Assembly (NCBI GenBank): GCA_018396535.1
Contig: JAGTQC010000005.1
Location: forward strand, 94,523-158,522
Reading direction: 5' to 3'
DNA: 64,000 bases
Source: Candidatus Bathyarchaeota archaeon
GTDB lineage: Archaea > Thermoproteota > CALKCG01 > B24 > DRYS01
Position numbers and translations under genes: made by a program. The notes beneath the pieces are model-generated. The model was not told the origin of the DNA, searched no databases, and was given only the letters and a program-made list of their open reading frames with translations. How positions within the stretch are numbered: position 1 is the stretch's first letter; each line of letters opens with the position of its first letter. Positions 28,895 through 39,220 of this stretch are shown in pieces.

Positions 28895-30254
28895 TTACAT
28901 CGTTTACATTCGTTCCTGTAGGTCCTGTGAATATACAATCCCCAAGCTTAGAGAAGAAGCTATAGCTATCATTCCTATCTAGATACTCCTCAGGCTTCAA
29001 TCCTAGTGTTAAAGCCCTATCGTATGTATAGCCATCGGCTACAGCTCCAGCTGCATCTGTAAGTCCATCCACTCCATCAGTCCCCATGGAGGCTATGGCA
29101 ACTCCTCTAAACCCTCTAATCTTAATCGATGCTGCTAGAGTTAACTCCTGATTCCTACCTCCAACCCCATCACCTTTAACAGTAACCGTTGTCTCACCTC
29201 CAGCTAGTATAACGGTAGGTTTGGGTGTAGGCTTACTCTTCAAAACTACACCCTTCAATACGCCTGCTAGCGTATATCCTACATACCTAGCCTCCCCCTC
29301 TATGTATGATGAGAGGTTTACGACGTTGTAACCCATACCCCTAGCATGCTTCTCCATCTCTTCCAAAGCTATAGAGTTACCGGCTATTATGAAGTTGTAG
29401 GTTTTCTCGAATATACGATCTCCTGGTTTAGGTGTCTCGGATATCATACCTGCACATCCGGCTTCTATTATCTTCCTCACGCTATCTGGTATAGAATCCC
29501 ATACCCTATATCTCTGGAGTATGCTTCTAGCATAATCGTATGTAGTCGTATCTGGGGCTGTCGGTCCTGAAGCTATGGTATCGAGCCTATCACCTACTAC
29601 ATCCGATACTATGAGGGATATGATCGTAGCTGGGTAGGCTGCAGCTGCTAATCTACCACCCTTAACCTGTGATAGATGCTTCCTAACAGCGTTTATATCC
29701 TCTATAGGTGCACCGCATTTAAGCAGAATCGATGTAAGCTTCTGTAGATCTTCTAGCGATACTCCTTCGATAGGTTTAGTCATTAGAGCAGATCCTCCAC
29801 CAGATAGGAGGCAGAAGATTAGGGTATCCTCACCTACTCCTTTAAGCATATCGAGCATAGCTGAGACTCCTCTAACACCACCCTCATCAGGTATGGGATG
29901 ACCTGCTTCGTTGAGTTTAATCCTCCTAACCTTGTATAGTCTAGATGTTCCTCTAGGTATATTAACTACTCCGCTATCTATATGTTCACCAAGTATCTCT
30001 TCTAAAGCTTCAGCCATAGCTCCTGAAGCTTTCCCACCACCTACGACTAGTATCCTACTATACTTCTTTAGATCGTATTCTACACCCATCACGTATAGCT
30101 TATCCCTAGAGATGCTTACACTTCTCTTAACAGCTATCCTAGGATCAGATGCTTCCAAAGCCTTATCTAGTAGTCTTAGTATAGCTTCTCTAGCAGCTCT
30201 ATCCTCATCGTATACAGCGTTACCTAATATTCTTTCAGGAGATCTAATCCTCAT
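28875..30254 (-). CDS. Glycerate 2-kinase (MOFRL family)
   Basis: ILVVGGGKASGAMAEALEE...LLSGGGSALMTKP...ILAGGETTVTVKGDGVGGRNQELTLAA...SMGTDGVDGLTDAAGA. Confidence 0.93.
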   Translation of the reverse strand: MRIRSPERILGNAVYDEDRAAREAILRLLDKALEASDPRIAVKRSVSISRDKLYVMGVEYDLKKYSRILVVGGGKASGAMAEALEEILGEHIDSGVVNIPRGTSRLYKVRRIKLNEAGHPIPDEGGVRGVSAMLDMLKGVGEDTLIFCLLSGGGSALMTKPIEGVSLEDLQKLTSILLKCGAPIEDINAVRKHLSQVKGGRLAAAAYPATIISLIVSDVVGDRLDTIASGPTAPDTTTYDYARSILQRYRVWDSIPDSVRKIIEAGCAGMISETPKPGDRIFEKTYNFIIAGNSIALEEMEKHARGMGYNVVNLSSYIEGEARYVGYTLAGVLKGVVLKSKPTPKPTVILAGGETTVTVKGDGVGGRNQELTLAASIKIRGFRGVAIASMGTDGVDGLTDAAGAVADGYTYDRALTLGLKPEEYLDRNDSYSFFSKLGDCIFTGPTGTNVNDVIVMVAV

Positions 30255-30339
30255 ATCCTACCAGGGTTAGGATAGGTTGGAGCGAAGTTCTTAAATCTAT
30301 CCTCGCATAGACTATTCTAGGTTTGGAGAGCTGATCGAT

Positions 30340-30879
30340 TTGGGTATTCCATACCTATTCGAAAGGAGGGGTAACGTCAGCCTTATAGTAGGATTACTCG
30401 TATCTGTAACTATAGGAACCCTGGCTTTGATAATAGCTGAGGATATAGCGGATATAGGTATAGCGTTAGGCGCATTCCTAGGCGGGTTGATAGCTGGTAG
30501 ATTCACTGTTAAACCATTGAACGGAGGATCTAGGGGTGCAGCTGTAGGTGTGCTAAGCCTTCTACTATACTACTTCTTCATAGTACCTGCACTCTATATG
30601 GCTAGACTTATAACTATACCTGAGGTGGAGCCTTCTACGCTGGAATTGATAGTTGCATGGATAGTAACTATACTAGAGCTTGTAGGTGTAGGATTCGTAG
30701 GCGGGGTTGCCGGCTACTATACTACTATAGGTGTTAAACCAGCTATGAAGCCTACTCCGGAAGCTAAACCTACTATACCAAGCTTATCTAGATGTCCTAG
30801 ATGCGGTGCATCCCTACCAGTCGATGCTATATACTGTCCACAATGCGGTTTTAAGGTTAGGGAGGTTAGACCCGTCTAA
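30340..30879 (+). CDS. Hypothetical membrane protein with C-terminal zinc ribbon
   Basis: Several TM segments; C-terminal CPRCGASLPVDAIYCPQCGFKV. Confidence 0.7.
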   Translation: MGIPYLFERRGNVSLIVGLLVSVTIGTLALIIAEDIADIGIALGAFLGGLIAGRFTVKPLNGGSRGAAVGVLSLLLYYFFIVPALYMARLITIPEVEPSTLELIVAWIVTILELVGVGFVGGVAGYYTTIGVKPAMKPTPEAKPTIPSLSRCPRCGASLPVDAIYCPQCGFKVREVRPV

Positions 30880-31723
30880 TATCTAAGCTTAGATCTATAG
30901 CTTTAACAGAATGTGTTAACCTACCCAGCGATACTATATCGATACCCTTAGATACGTATTCGACTATATTCTCCTCATCTATACCTCCAGATACCTCTAT
31001 CAAAACCCTTCTCCTCAACCCCCTCTCCTCTAGTAGCTTCACAGCTTCCTCCACCATGCTAACCGTGAAGTTATCTAGCATAACTATATCAGCTCCAGCT
31101 TCAGCAGCTTCTACAGCCTCCTCGATACTAGATACTTCTACCTCGATCTTATATGCGAAGCTAGCTCTAGCTTTAGCCTTCGCTACAGCTTCTCTAACAG
31201 ATCCTACTAGAGCTACATGATTATCCTTTATCAGTATCATATCCTCGAGTCTAAGCCTATGTGTATCTCCTCCACCAACCTCTACAGCTTTCTTATCGAA
31301 GTATCTAAGACCGGGTGGTATCTTACGTGTAGCAGCTATCTTAACATCTAACCCTGCTTCTCTAACCTTATCTACGAGTCTACGTGTAGCTGTAGCTATA
31401 CCACACATACGTGAGAGTAGGTTGAGTAGAGTCCTCTCGATAGCTAGTATAGTTCTAGCATCACCCCTAACCTTGAATATTGTATCTCCTCTCCTAAACC
31501 TCTCTCCATCAGCTATGCTATACTCTACTCTCAACCCAACTATCTCAGATAGTATACACGCCTCCCATAAACCTGCTGCTACCCCATCCTCCTTAGCTAC
31601 GATAACCCCCTCCGCTTCTACATCCTCATCTACCAGGATAGCTGTAGTTACATCCGTTAATCCTAGATCCTCTTCTAGAAACTCTAGTAGCATATCGGCT
31701 ACTACCTGTTTAGGAAGCCACAT
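30866..31723 (-). CDS. nadC: Nicotinate-nucleotide pyrophosphorylase (carboxylating)
   Basis: EEDLGLTDVTTAILV...ERTLLNLLSRMCGIATATRRLVDKV...ATRKIPPGLRYFDKKAVEVGGGDTHRLRLEDMILIKDNH. Confidence 0.95.
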   Translation of the reverse strand: MWLPKQVVADMLLEFLEEDLGLTDVTTAILVDEDVEAEGVIVAKEDGVAAGLWEACILSEIVGLRVEYSIADGERFRRGDTIFKVRGDARTILAIERTLLNLLSRMCGIATATRRLVDKVREAGLDVKIAATRKIPPGLRYFDKKAVEVGGGDTHRLRLEDMILIKDNHVALVGSVREAVAKAKARASFAYKIEVEVSSIEEAVEAAEAGADIVMLDNFTVSMVEEAVKLLEERGLRRRVLIEVSGGIDEENIVEYVSKGIDIVSLGRLTHSVKAIDLSLDIRRV

Positions 31724-31778
31724 ACTAGATCAATCGTAAATCTTAAACACTCTCCTAGATAACCTTGTATATGTCTAG

Positions 31779-32474
31779 ATGTATGGTGGGAGGGTGGCTC
31801 TAGCTTTCTCAGGTGGTAAGGATAGCGTTTATACAGCATGGCTCCTATCATCTCAAGGATTCGATCTAATACTATTCACTATCCAGCCTGAAAGCGATGG
31901 ATCATGGATATTCCACTATCCTAACTCAGCTTACACATGGATGCAATCTGAAGCTCTAGGTCTGCCATGGATTAAGCGTAGGAGTGTTGTAGGGGAGAGG
32001 GAGGAGCTGGAGTCTCTGAGAGGCGTAGTAGATGAAGCTATAAGGATCTGGGATATCGGAGCTCTTGCTTCAGGAGTCGTTTATAGCTGGTATCAGATGA
32101 GGATATTCCAGCTTATCTCAGATGAGTTTGGGTTGAAGCTTTATACACCGTTGTGGGGGAAGGATCCGTTGAAGCTTCTACTCGAGGAGATCGAATCCGG
32201 TATGGAGATAATAGTTACCAGCGTAGCTGCGGAGGGTTTGGGTGAGGATTGGCTCGGTGTTAAGCTTGACTATGATTCTATAGATAAGTTGAGGATGCTT
32301 AGCCTCAGGTATGGTTTAAGCCCTATAGGTGAGGGGGGTGAGATGGAGACTTTCGTAGTAGATGCGCCATTCTTCAAGTATAGGATCCATATAAAGCGTT
32401 CTAGAAGGGTGTGGAGGGGTGTGAGCGGATACCTAGATATAGAGGAGGCTACGCTGCATCCTAAGCTTCTCTGA
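31779..32474 (+). CDS. Diphthine-ammonia ligase family (Dph6-like ATP pyrophosphatase)
   Basis: VALAFSGGKDSVYTAWLL PP-loop; YTPLWGKDPLKLL; GEGGEMETFVVDAPFFKYRI. Confidence 0.9.
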   Translation: MYGGRVALAFSGGKDSVYTAWLLSSQGFDLILFTIQPESDGSWIFHYPNSAYTWMQSEALGLPWIKRRSVVGEREELESLRGVVDEAIRIWDIGALASGVVYSWYQMRIFQLISDEFGLKLYTPLWGKDPLKLLLEEIESGMEIIVTSVAAEGLGEDWLGVKLDYDSIDKLRMLSLRYGLSPIGEGGEMETFVVDAPFFKYRIHIKRSRRVWRGVSGYLDIEEATLHPKLL

Positions 32475-33795
32475 ATACTCTTATAGCATCAGCTACCCTC
32501 TCGTATACCTCTTCTTCATCTATATTCACGATACGGTTATACCAGACTACCGGCTCCCCATCTACTATCGTAGAGTGTACATCGCTACCGCTACAAGCGT
32601 AGACTATATTCGATATGAGACCCTCAGCTCCGTGTATAGGTTGTAGTCTAGGCTTTCTAAGATCTATGATAGCTATATCCGCACGTGCTCCGATGCCTAT
32701 GTAGCCAGCTTTATCTATACCTAGCGCTCTATATCCTTGGATAGTAGCTGCCTCCAATACCCTCCATGCTGGTAGAGTTGTAGGATCCCACCTATACCAT
32801 TTATGTATCAGAGCAGTGGCCTTCATAGTCTCGAACATATCTAGGCTATTATTACTCGCAGCCCCGTCTGTTCCAAGCCCTACTACTACACCTTTCCCTA
32901 TCATATCTGGTATAGGTGCTACCCCACCGACTGCTAGCTTTAGATTGGATATAGGGCAGTGGGCTACCTTAACTCTACGTGAAGCTATAATCTCTATCTC
33001 TCTAGGTGAGAGCCATACACAATGTGCCGCTATAACTCTATCTGTTAGGAATCCTAGGGAATCTAGGTATTCGATCTCTCTCCTACCATACATCTTCTCA
33101 AACCTACTCTGCTCCCCCCTCGTCTCCGCTAAATGTATATGAACTAGCAGATTCTCCCTCTCAGATCTATCCCTAACCCACATCAAGGTATCATCTGAGC
33201 ATGTATAGGGTGCATGAGGTCCTAGAGCAGCTTTAACCCTATCATCTCCTAGACTCTTCACGTAATCTATAAATCTCTCAGCAGATCTACGACTATAGAT
33301 CCTTAGTTTTAGATCTGATCGCCTATCCTCTGGATCGAAGGTATCTATAATACCTACAGAAGCTACTATCCTCATACCTACTTTTAGAGCAGCTTTCACA
33401 GACTCCTCTGGATGATAGTACATATCTAGGAAGCATGTGGTTCCGCTCCTAGCCATCTCCATACATGCTAGTAGTGCTCCTAGATAGCATAGATCAGCTG
33501 TAAGCTTCCTCTCAGCAGGCCATATCCTTGTTCTAAGCCACTCTTCTAGAGGCATATCTTCAGCATAGCTTCTAAGTAGAGTCATAGCTGCATGTGTATG
33601 TAGATTAACTAAGCCTGGTATAGCAGCCTTCCATCCCCCCTGTAGGGTATAATCTGCTTCTGGTATACTACCGGTAGATACATCCGCTATGATGCCATCC
33701 TCTATGTAGATCGAGTAGCCTTTAAGTATCCTTCTAGAATCATCCTGGGTAACTATCCAATCTAGATTCTTTAAAGCTATGGTAGGCTTCCCCAT
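32461..33795 (-). CDS. Amidohydrolase (SAH/MTA/5'-deoxyadenosine deaminase family)
   Basis: ALPGLVNLHTHAAMTLLR-like (AIPGLVNLHTHAAMTLLRSYAEDMPLEEWL), HVHLAET-like, GLGTDGAASNNSLDMFETMK. Confidence 0.9.
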   Translation of the reverse strand: MGKPTIALKNLDWIVTQDDSRRILKGYSIYIEDGIIADVSTGSIPEADYTLQGGWKAAIPGLVNLHTHAAMTLLRSYAEDMPLEEWLRTRIWPAERKLTADLCYLGALLACMEMARSGTTCFLDMYYHPEESVKAALKVGMRIVASVGIIDTFDPEDRRSDLKLRIYSRRSAERFIDYVKSLGDDRVKAALGPHAPYTCSDDTLMWVRDRSERENLLVHIHLAETRGEQSRFEKMYGRREIEYLDSLGFLTDRVIAAHCVWLSPREIEIIASRRVKVAHCPISNLKLAVGGVAPIPDMIGKGVVVGLGTDGAASNNSLDMFETMKATALIHKWYRWDPTTLPAWRVLEAATIQGYRALGIDKAGYIGIGARADIAIIDLRKPRLQPIHGAEGLISNIVYACSGSDVHSTIVDGEPVVWYNRIVNIDEEEVYERVADAIRVFREA

Positions 33796-33856
33796 AACCG
33801 ATATATCTAGAATATTTATCCAGCCATTAAAAACATTGTGAAGCTATCTATCCATC

Positions 33857-36631
33857 CTAATCCCAGTATGGCCTAGTCCTGATATACATACGTTCAGCTT
33901 CAGCTATCGCTTTATAAAACTCGTCTTCGCTTAGATATAGATTCCTAAGTATCCTTCTAGCTGTAGCAGGACCTATACCTATACCAGCTAGGGCTGCTAT
34001 AGCCCTCCTCCCATGCACCTTAACTAGATCTGCTATACTAGTATACCTCTTATACACTTCTACATTCCTCTCGCTTAACCTTCCATCTATAGCCATCCTA
34101 GCTATCGCTAATGCTTGGAAGTCGTCTGGTTTAACTACAGCTATCCTCCTAGATCCGCATCTAGGACATACTACTGGATCGCTTATATCTGATACCTTGA
34201 ATATATCCTCCCAATCCGCTCCACCTATACAGACAAGTTTAACTCTAGTAGATTCTATCCTCGCTTTCACTATATCGGTAAGGCTTTTTAAACTAGTATC
34301 TATATTAGGATATACTTCACGGTATATTCTAGACATAGGTGATAGACCGCTAGCAGATGCTATCCTCATCCTTAGATAACCCTTAGATAGCTTATCAAGG
34401 AAATCTCTACATACATCTACATCCACTACATCTCTTAAAACCTCTCTCACAGCCTCCCTATAGACGGGTGTATCCATATATACTTCTACAAGCCTTCTAG
34501 CTACTGATAGACTGTACTCCGCATCCTTCTCGATTATACCGAATCTACGTGCTACACACCACAACCTCCATAGAAAATATCTCCTATACGGTAGTATCTC
34601 CCTCATGATATTATCTACATCATCCGGTTTCAAATCTGATAGTATATCTGCTACTATAGAGCTATCGAGTCTACGACTTCTAGAGTAGAATATGATCTTA
34701 TATGCATCCTTTACATAATCCACTACCGCGCTTATCCTAGCAGATATCAGAGCTGAGAGTATAGAAGCTAGAGCTTCCATACCCCTATCTCCTATGTGAG
34801 CGTGTAGGACTACACATCTCCCACCATCGTCTACCTCCATCCACTCTAATACTACATCCCTATCTGATGGTATATCAAACCCTCTATCCATCTGCTCCCT
34901 CACATAATCCTCCATAGCCTTAGCAGCATATCGATCCAACCTATATTTCGATAGGATTCTCGATGGGCTTCTACCAGAAGCTAGAGCTTCAGCTATACGT
35001 CTCTTAATTCTACCCACCTCCTGAGCAACCTCTAACGGTACTGGTATAATCTCGCCCTCCCAGACTGGTATAGCTTCTAGAGCGTAGGCATCCTCCTCTA
35101 CATTCACTATACGTCTATCCCTATCTATACTCAGTATACGCCAAATCCTACCTCCGAGGATGAATAGAGAATCAGGTTTACAATACTGTTCTACAAAATC
35201 TTCATCTAGTAGACCTACGCGTCTCCCCCTCCTTTCGAATACTTCAAACCTAGATACATCGATTATAGTCGATAGATTCTCGAAATAATATTTATACGAT
35301 CTACTAGTAGGCATCAGTATGGAATCCCTAACTCTAACCAGCCCTATACGTTCCAGTAACCCTAATATCTCCTTCAATTCTTCTAGAGTTAGATCGTTGT
35401 ATAGGATGCATCCTCTAACTATCTCTAGGATATCAGATATAGATGCCCTCCCCCTCTCCAATAATATACCTACAATCTGATGAGCTGCGACATCTAATGC
35501 TCCGTAGAGTTCTGGCTCATACTCGTATGTAGCTGATGAAGCCCTCCTAGCTATAACACATGATTCTATAAGGTCATCGAGGTTGTATGCTACTATAGCA
35601 CCGCGGCTTTCGACACCGATTCTATGACCGCTCCTACCGATCCTATGTATAAACTTTATGGTTTGTCTAGGTGAACCGTAGTGTATAACATAGTCTACGC
35701 TACCTACATCTATACCTAACTCTAGACTCGAAGTACATATCAGTGTCTTCAATACCCCAGTCTTAAATCCTTCCTCAAACTTCTCCCTCAAATCTCTAGA
35801 TAGACTGCTATGGTGTACCTCTACGGGTAGGCTTGGATCAAATAGCCTAAGTTTGAAACATAGAGTTTCAGCTTGCTGTCTCGTATTAGTGAATATGAGT
35901 ATCGATTTATGTTCACCGATAAGCTTCGATAATAGTCTACCAGTATCCTCCCAATTACCTGAGTATAATACTTGGATCGAGTACCCTCTACTACTCCTAG
36001 ATTCGACTATCTTAACCTCTTCTCCATTAGAAAGAAGCTTAGCTACGTATCCTGGATTATGTATAGTAGCTGATAACCCTATCCTCTGAATACTTCTACC
36101 AGCTATACGTTTAAGCCTCTCTAGTGAAAGGAAGAGCTGGACTCCACGTTTATCATATGCGAATTCATGTATCTCATCTATAATAACCCATTTAACACTA
36201 TTAAGATGGCTTCTAAAACCTCTGTGTACGAGTAGTACTTGTAGAGTTTCAGGAGTCGTTATAAGTATGTGTGGTGGTTCTAAAACCTGTTTTAACCTTA
36301 TTTCAGCTGGTGTATCGCTATGCCTTACATCTAGGTTTAACCCGATCTTCTCTGCAAGCGTCTTCATCCTACGGAATATATCCCTATTTAAAGCTCTCAG
36401 AGGCGTGATGTATAGAGCTAGAACACCTCTCATATCCCTATACTTTGAAGCCATATACATTACGGGTATTAGAGCTGCCTCAGTCTTCCCCGATCCGGTT
36501 GGAGCTATTATTAGTGTATGATATCCATCGATTATGTATGGTATAGCAAGTTTCTGAATCTCTGTAAATTCTTCATAACCCTCATCCCTCAGTATCTTCC
36601 TATATTCCTCGCTTAAACCGTATTCATCCAT
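33857..36631 (-). CDS. Lhr-family DEAD/DEAH-box helicase
   Basis: APTGSGKTEAALIP, IIDEIHEFAYDKRGVQLFLSLERL, LSATIHNPGYVAKLL, HRIGRSGHR; C-terminal CPRCGS zinc motif and HhH-like GIGIGPATARRIL. Confidence 0.9.
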   Translation of the reverse strand: MDEYGLSEEYRKILRDEGYEEFTEIQKLAIPYIIDGYHTLIIAPTGSGKTEAALIPVMYMASKYRDMRGVLALYITPLRALNRDIFRRMKTLAEKIGLNLDVRHSDTPAEIRLKQVLEPPHILITTPETLQVLLVHRGFRSHLNSVKWVIIDEIHEFAYDKRGVQLFLSLERLKRIAGRSIQRIGLSATIHNPGYVAKLLSNGEEVKIVESRSSRGYSIQVLYSGNWEDTGRLLSKLIGEHKSILIFTNTRQQAETLCFKLRLFDPSLPVEVHHSSLSRDLREKFEEGFKTGVLKTLICTSSLELGIDVGSVDYVIHYGSPRQTIKFIHRIGRSGHRIGVESRGAIVAYNLDDLIESCVIARRASSATYEYEPELYGALDVAAHQIVGILLERGRASISDILEIVRGCILYNDLTLEELKEILGLLERIGLVRVRDSILMPTSRSYKYYFENLSTIIDVSRFEVFERRGRRVGLLDEDFVEQYCKPDSLFILGGRIWRILSIDRDRRIVNVEEDAYALEAIPVWEGEIIPVPLEVAQEVGRIKRRIAEALASGRSPSRILSKYRLDRYAAKAMEDYVREQMDRGFDIPSDRDVVLEWMEVDDGGRCVVLHAHIGDRGMEALASILSALISARISAVVDYVKDAYKIIFYSRSRRLDSSIVADILSDLKPDDVDNIMREILPYRRYFLWRLWCVARRFGIIEKDAEYSLSVARRLVEVYMDTPVYREAVREVLRDVVDVDVCRDFLDKLSKGYLRMRIASASGLSPMSRIYREVYPNIDTSLKSLTDIVKARIESTRVKLVCIGGADWEDIFKVSDISDPVVCPRCGSRRIAVVKPDDFQALAIARMAIDGRLSERNVEVYKRYTSIADLVKVHGRRAIAALAGIGIGPATARRILRNLYLSEDEFYKAIAEAERMYIRTRPYWD

Positions 36632-36727
36632 ACTCTAATCCTAGAGATGTTAGTATTAGGAGGGTTTATAGTAAGCTTTATTTAAGGTTATAGCTCCGTC
36701 ATCTTAGTAGGGGAGGGTTCGGGAGGG

Positions 36728-37312
36728 TTGGAGGTAGGAGAGGTTAAATTCCCATTTAATGAAGCATTCAGGTTTACTATAGAGAGTATAAGGAAGAGGT
36801 TTACGAGAGCCTTAATAACAGCGTTATCTGTTATACTAAGCGTAGCATTCTACGGAGCTACACGATCTATGGGTGTAATCTACGCAGCACTACTACCAGG
36901 CTCTGCTACGATACAAGTTTATCAGATAGTTATGGCTGTCATAGCCTTAGTCGTATGTACTGTAGGTATACTGAACTCTATGCTTATGGCTGTCGCTGAG
37001 AGGACTAAGGAGATAGGGACTATGAAGTGTCTAGGTGCTATGGATTCACATATCCTAACGATCTTCCTTCTAGAAGCTGCTCTAATAGGCTTACTCGGAG
37101 GTTTAATAGGTGGTGTTGCAGGCCTCATCGTAGGTATAGCATCGACTTGGGGTCAAGTCGCAGGTATAGGTCCCCTACCTATATTGAACCTGGTATTAAC
37201 TCTAGTTGAATCACTTGGTATATCTATACTACTATCGATAGGGGCTACGCTATATCCTGCATACTATGCGGCTAAGCTTAACCCAGCTGAAGCTCTAAGA
37301 TTCGAGGTCTAG
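36728..37312 (+). CDS. Minimal FtsX/MacB-type ABC transporter permease
   Basis: Four hydrophobic segments; GILNSMLMAVAERTKEIGTMKCLGAMDSHILTIFLLEAALIGLLGGLIG...YPAYYAAKLNPAEALRFEV. Confidence 0.8.
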   Translation: MEVGEVKFPFNEAFRFTIESIRKRFTRALITALSVILSVAFYGATRSMGVIYAALLPGSATIQVYQIVMAVIALVVCTVGILNSMLMAVAERTKEIGTMKCLGAMDSHILTIFLLEAALIGLLGGLIGGVAGLIVGIASTWGQVAGIGPLPILNLVLTLVESLGISILLSIGATLYPAYYAAKLNPAEALRFEV

Positions 37313-37457
37313 CTTAGACAGTAAGACTTATTAAACCTATCCCCAGCTCTATTTTGAGATTCCTGGATTGATGCTAGATACCGTTATATCTAGCATCTAC
37401 AGGTATGTGGGATGTTGTATAGGAAGGGGGTTTGGAGGTGGATCTAGATTGAAACCT

Positions 37458-38726
37458 ATGAATATAGCTGAGAAGATCCTTGCTAGAGCTTCTGGTAGGA
37501 GTTATGTAGAGCCTGGGGAGATAGTGGATGCTGTGGTCGATAGAGTTATGTTCCATGATCTAACCGGGCCTATGACGTTAAAGGTGTTCGAGGAGATGGG
37601 TGGAGGCTTAGTATGGGATCCAGATCGTGTAGTAGTGGTATTCGATCATATAGTTCCAGCTTGTAGTATAACTGCTGCTGAGAATCATGTTAAGCTTAGA
37701 AGGTTCGTAGAGAATCAGGGTATAAAGCATTTTTACGATGTGGGGCGTGGAGGTATATGCCACCAGGTTATGGTGGAGAAGGGTCACGTACTTCCAGGTG
37801 AACTAGTAATCGGTGCAGATTCGCATACATGTATGTATGGGGCTCTCGGAGCGTTTGCTACAGGAGTAGGTGCTACCGATATGGCTGCTACGCTACTCAC
37901 AGGTAGGATATGGCTTAGAGTACCTGAAACAATTATCGTTAAGTATACTGGGAGGATGCCTGAATACCTATCTGGTAAGGATCTCATATTATACACGATA
38001 AGTGTGATAGGTGCTGATGGTGCGAACTATAAGGCTGTAGTATACTCTGGTGATGTAGTGAGCCATCTATCTATGGATGATCGGCTTACTATGAGTAATA
38101 TGGCTGTCGAGATGGGTGCTAAGACAGGTATATTCGAACCAGATGATGTAACCTTAACCTACTTGAAGGGTAGAGCTAGCAGTGGTTTCGCTTTGATGAG
38201 GAGCGATGAGGGAGCTAGCTATAGTGAGGAGTATGAGTTCGATGTATCCGGTATGGAACCTCAGGTTGCATGCCCATATAGAGTTGATAATGTTAAACCT
38301 GTATCAGAAGTCGAAGGTATACATGTTGATCAAGCTTTTATAGGTTCCTGTACGAATGGTAGGCTTTCAGATTTGAGGATAGCGGCTAGGATATTGAAGG
38401 GGCGTAGAGTTGATAAGGGTACGAGACTTATAGTTATACCTGCATCTCAGGATGTATACCGTGAAGCTTTAAGAGAGGGGTTAATAGATGTGTTGTTGGA
38501 AGCTGGAGCTATGATCTGTAATCCTACTTGCGGTCCCTGTATAGGTGTACATCTAGGAGTATTAGCTCCAGGCGAGGTTTGTATAGCTTCGATTAATAGG
38601 AATTTCATAGGGAGGATGGGTAGTCGTGAATCTAAAGTCTATCTAGCATCTCCAGCAACAGTCGCAGCTTCATCTATCGAAGGTAAGATAACAGATCCTA
38701 GAAGATATCTGGGAGGTGCTGTGTGA
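37458..38726 (+). CDS. leuC: 3-isopropylmalate/homoaconitate dehydratase large subunit (track ORF starts at 37368; MNIAEKIL start preferred)
   Basis: MNIAEKILARASGRSYVEPGEIV...DSHTCMYGALGAFATGVGATDMA...IGSCTNGRLSDLRIAA...NPTCGPCIGVHLG. Confidence 0.92.
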   Translation: MNIAEKILARASGRSYVEPGEIVDAVVDRVMFHDLTGPMTLKVFEEMGGGLVWDPDRVVVVFDHIVPACSITAAENHVKLRRFVENQGIKHFYDVGRGGICHQVMVEKGHVLPGELVIGADSHTCMYGALGAFATGVGATDMAATLLTGRIWLRVPETIIVKYTGRMPEYLSGKDLILYTISVIGADGANYKAVVYSGDVVSHLSMDDRLTMSNMAVEMGAKTGIFEPDDVTLTYLKGRASSGFALMRSDEGASYSEEYEFDVSGMEPQVACPYRVDNVKPVSEVEGIHVDQAFIGSCTNGRLSDLRIAARILKGRRVDKGTRLIVIPASQDVYREALREGLIDVLLEAGAMICNPTCGPCIGVHLGVLAPGEVCIASINRNFIGRMGSRESKVYLASPATVAASSIEGKITDPRRYLGGAV

Positions 38727-39220
38727 TGATAATCGATGGCGTAGTAGTTAAAGTCGGGGATCATATAGATACCGATGTTATAATACCTGGTAGATATCTA
38801 GGTATAACAGATCCCGTAGAGCTTAGTAAGCATGTATTAGAAGGTTTAGATCCTAACTTTCCGACTAGGCTTAAACCTGGTGTTATCCTCGTAGCTGGTA
38901 GGAATTTCGGCTGTGGTTCGAGTAGAGAGGAGGCGCCTGTAGCTTTGAAAGCTGCTGGTGTTAGATGTATCGTAGCAGAATCTTTCGCTAGGATATTCTA
39001 TAGGAATGCTATAAACATAGGTCTACCTATAGTTGAATGTACTGGTATTCAGAGTTACGTAAAGGATGGAGATAGGATAACAGTAGATCTATCTTCAGGT
39101 ATTATAGAAGCTTCAGGCTATATATTCAGGTTTAAACCTCTCCCAGGATTCATACTAGAGATACTTAGGGATGGAGGTTTAACAAACCATATACGTAAGC
39201 TTAGGGGGCTTACCGTTTGA
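38723..39220 (+). CDS. leuD: 3-isopropylmalate dehydratase small subunit
   Basis: VGDHIDTDVIIPGRYL...GRNFGCGSSREEAPVALKAAGV. Confidence 0.93.
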   Translation: MMIIDGVVVKVGDHIDTDVIIPGRYLGITDPVELSKHVLEGLDPNFPTRLKPGVILVAGRNFGCGSSREEAPVALKAAGVRCIVAESFARIFYRNAINIGLPIVECTGIQSYVKDGDRITVDLSSGIIEASGYIFRFKPLPGFILEILRDGGLTNHIRKLRGLTV

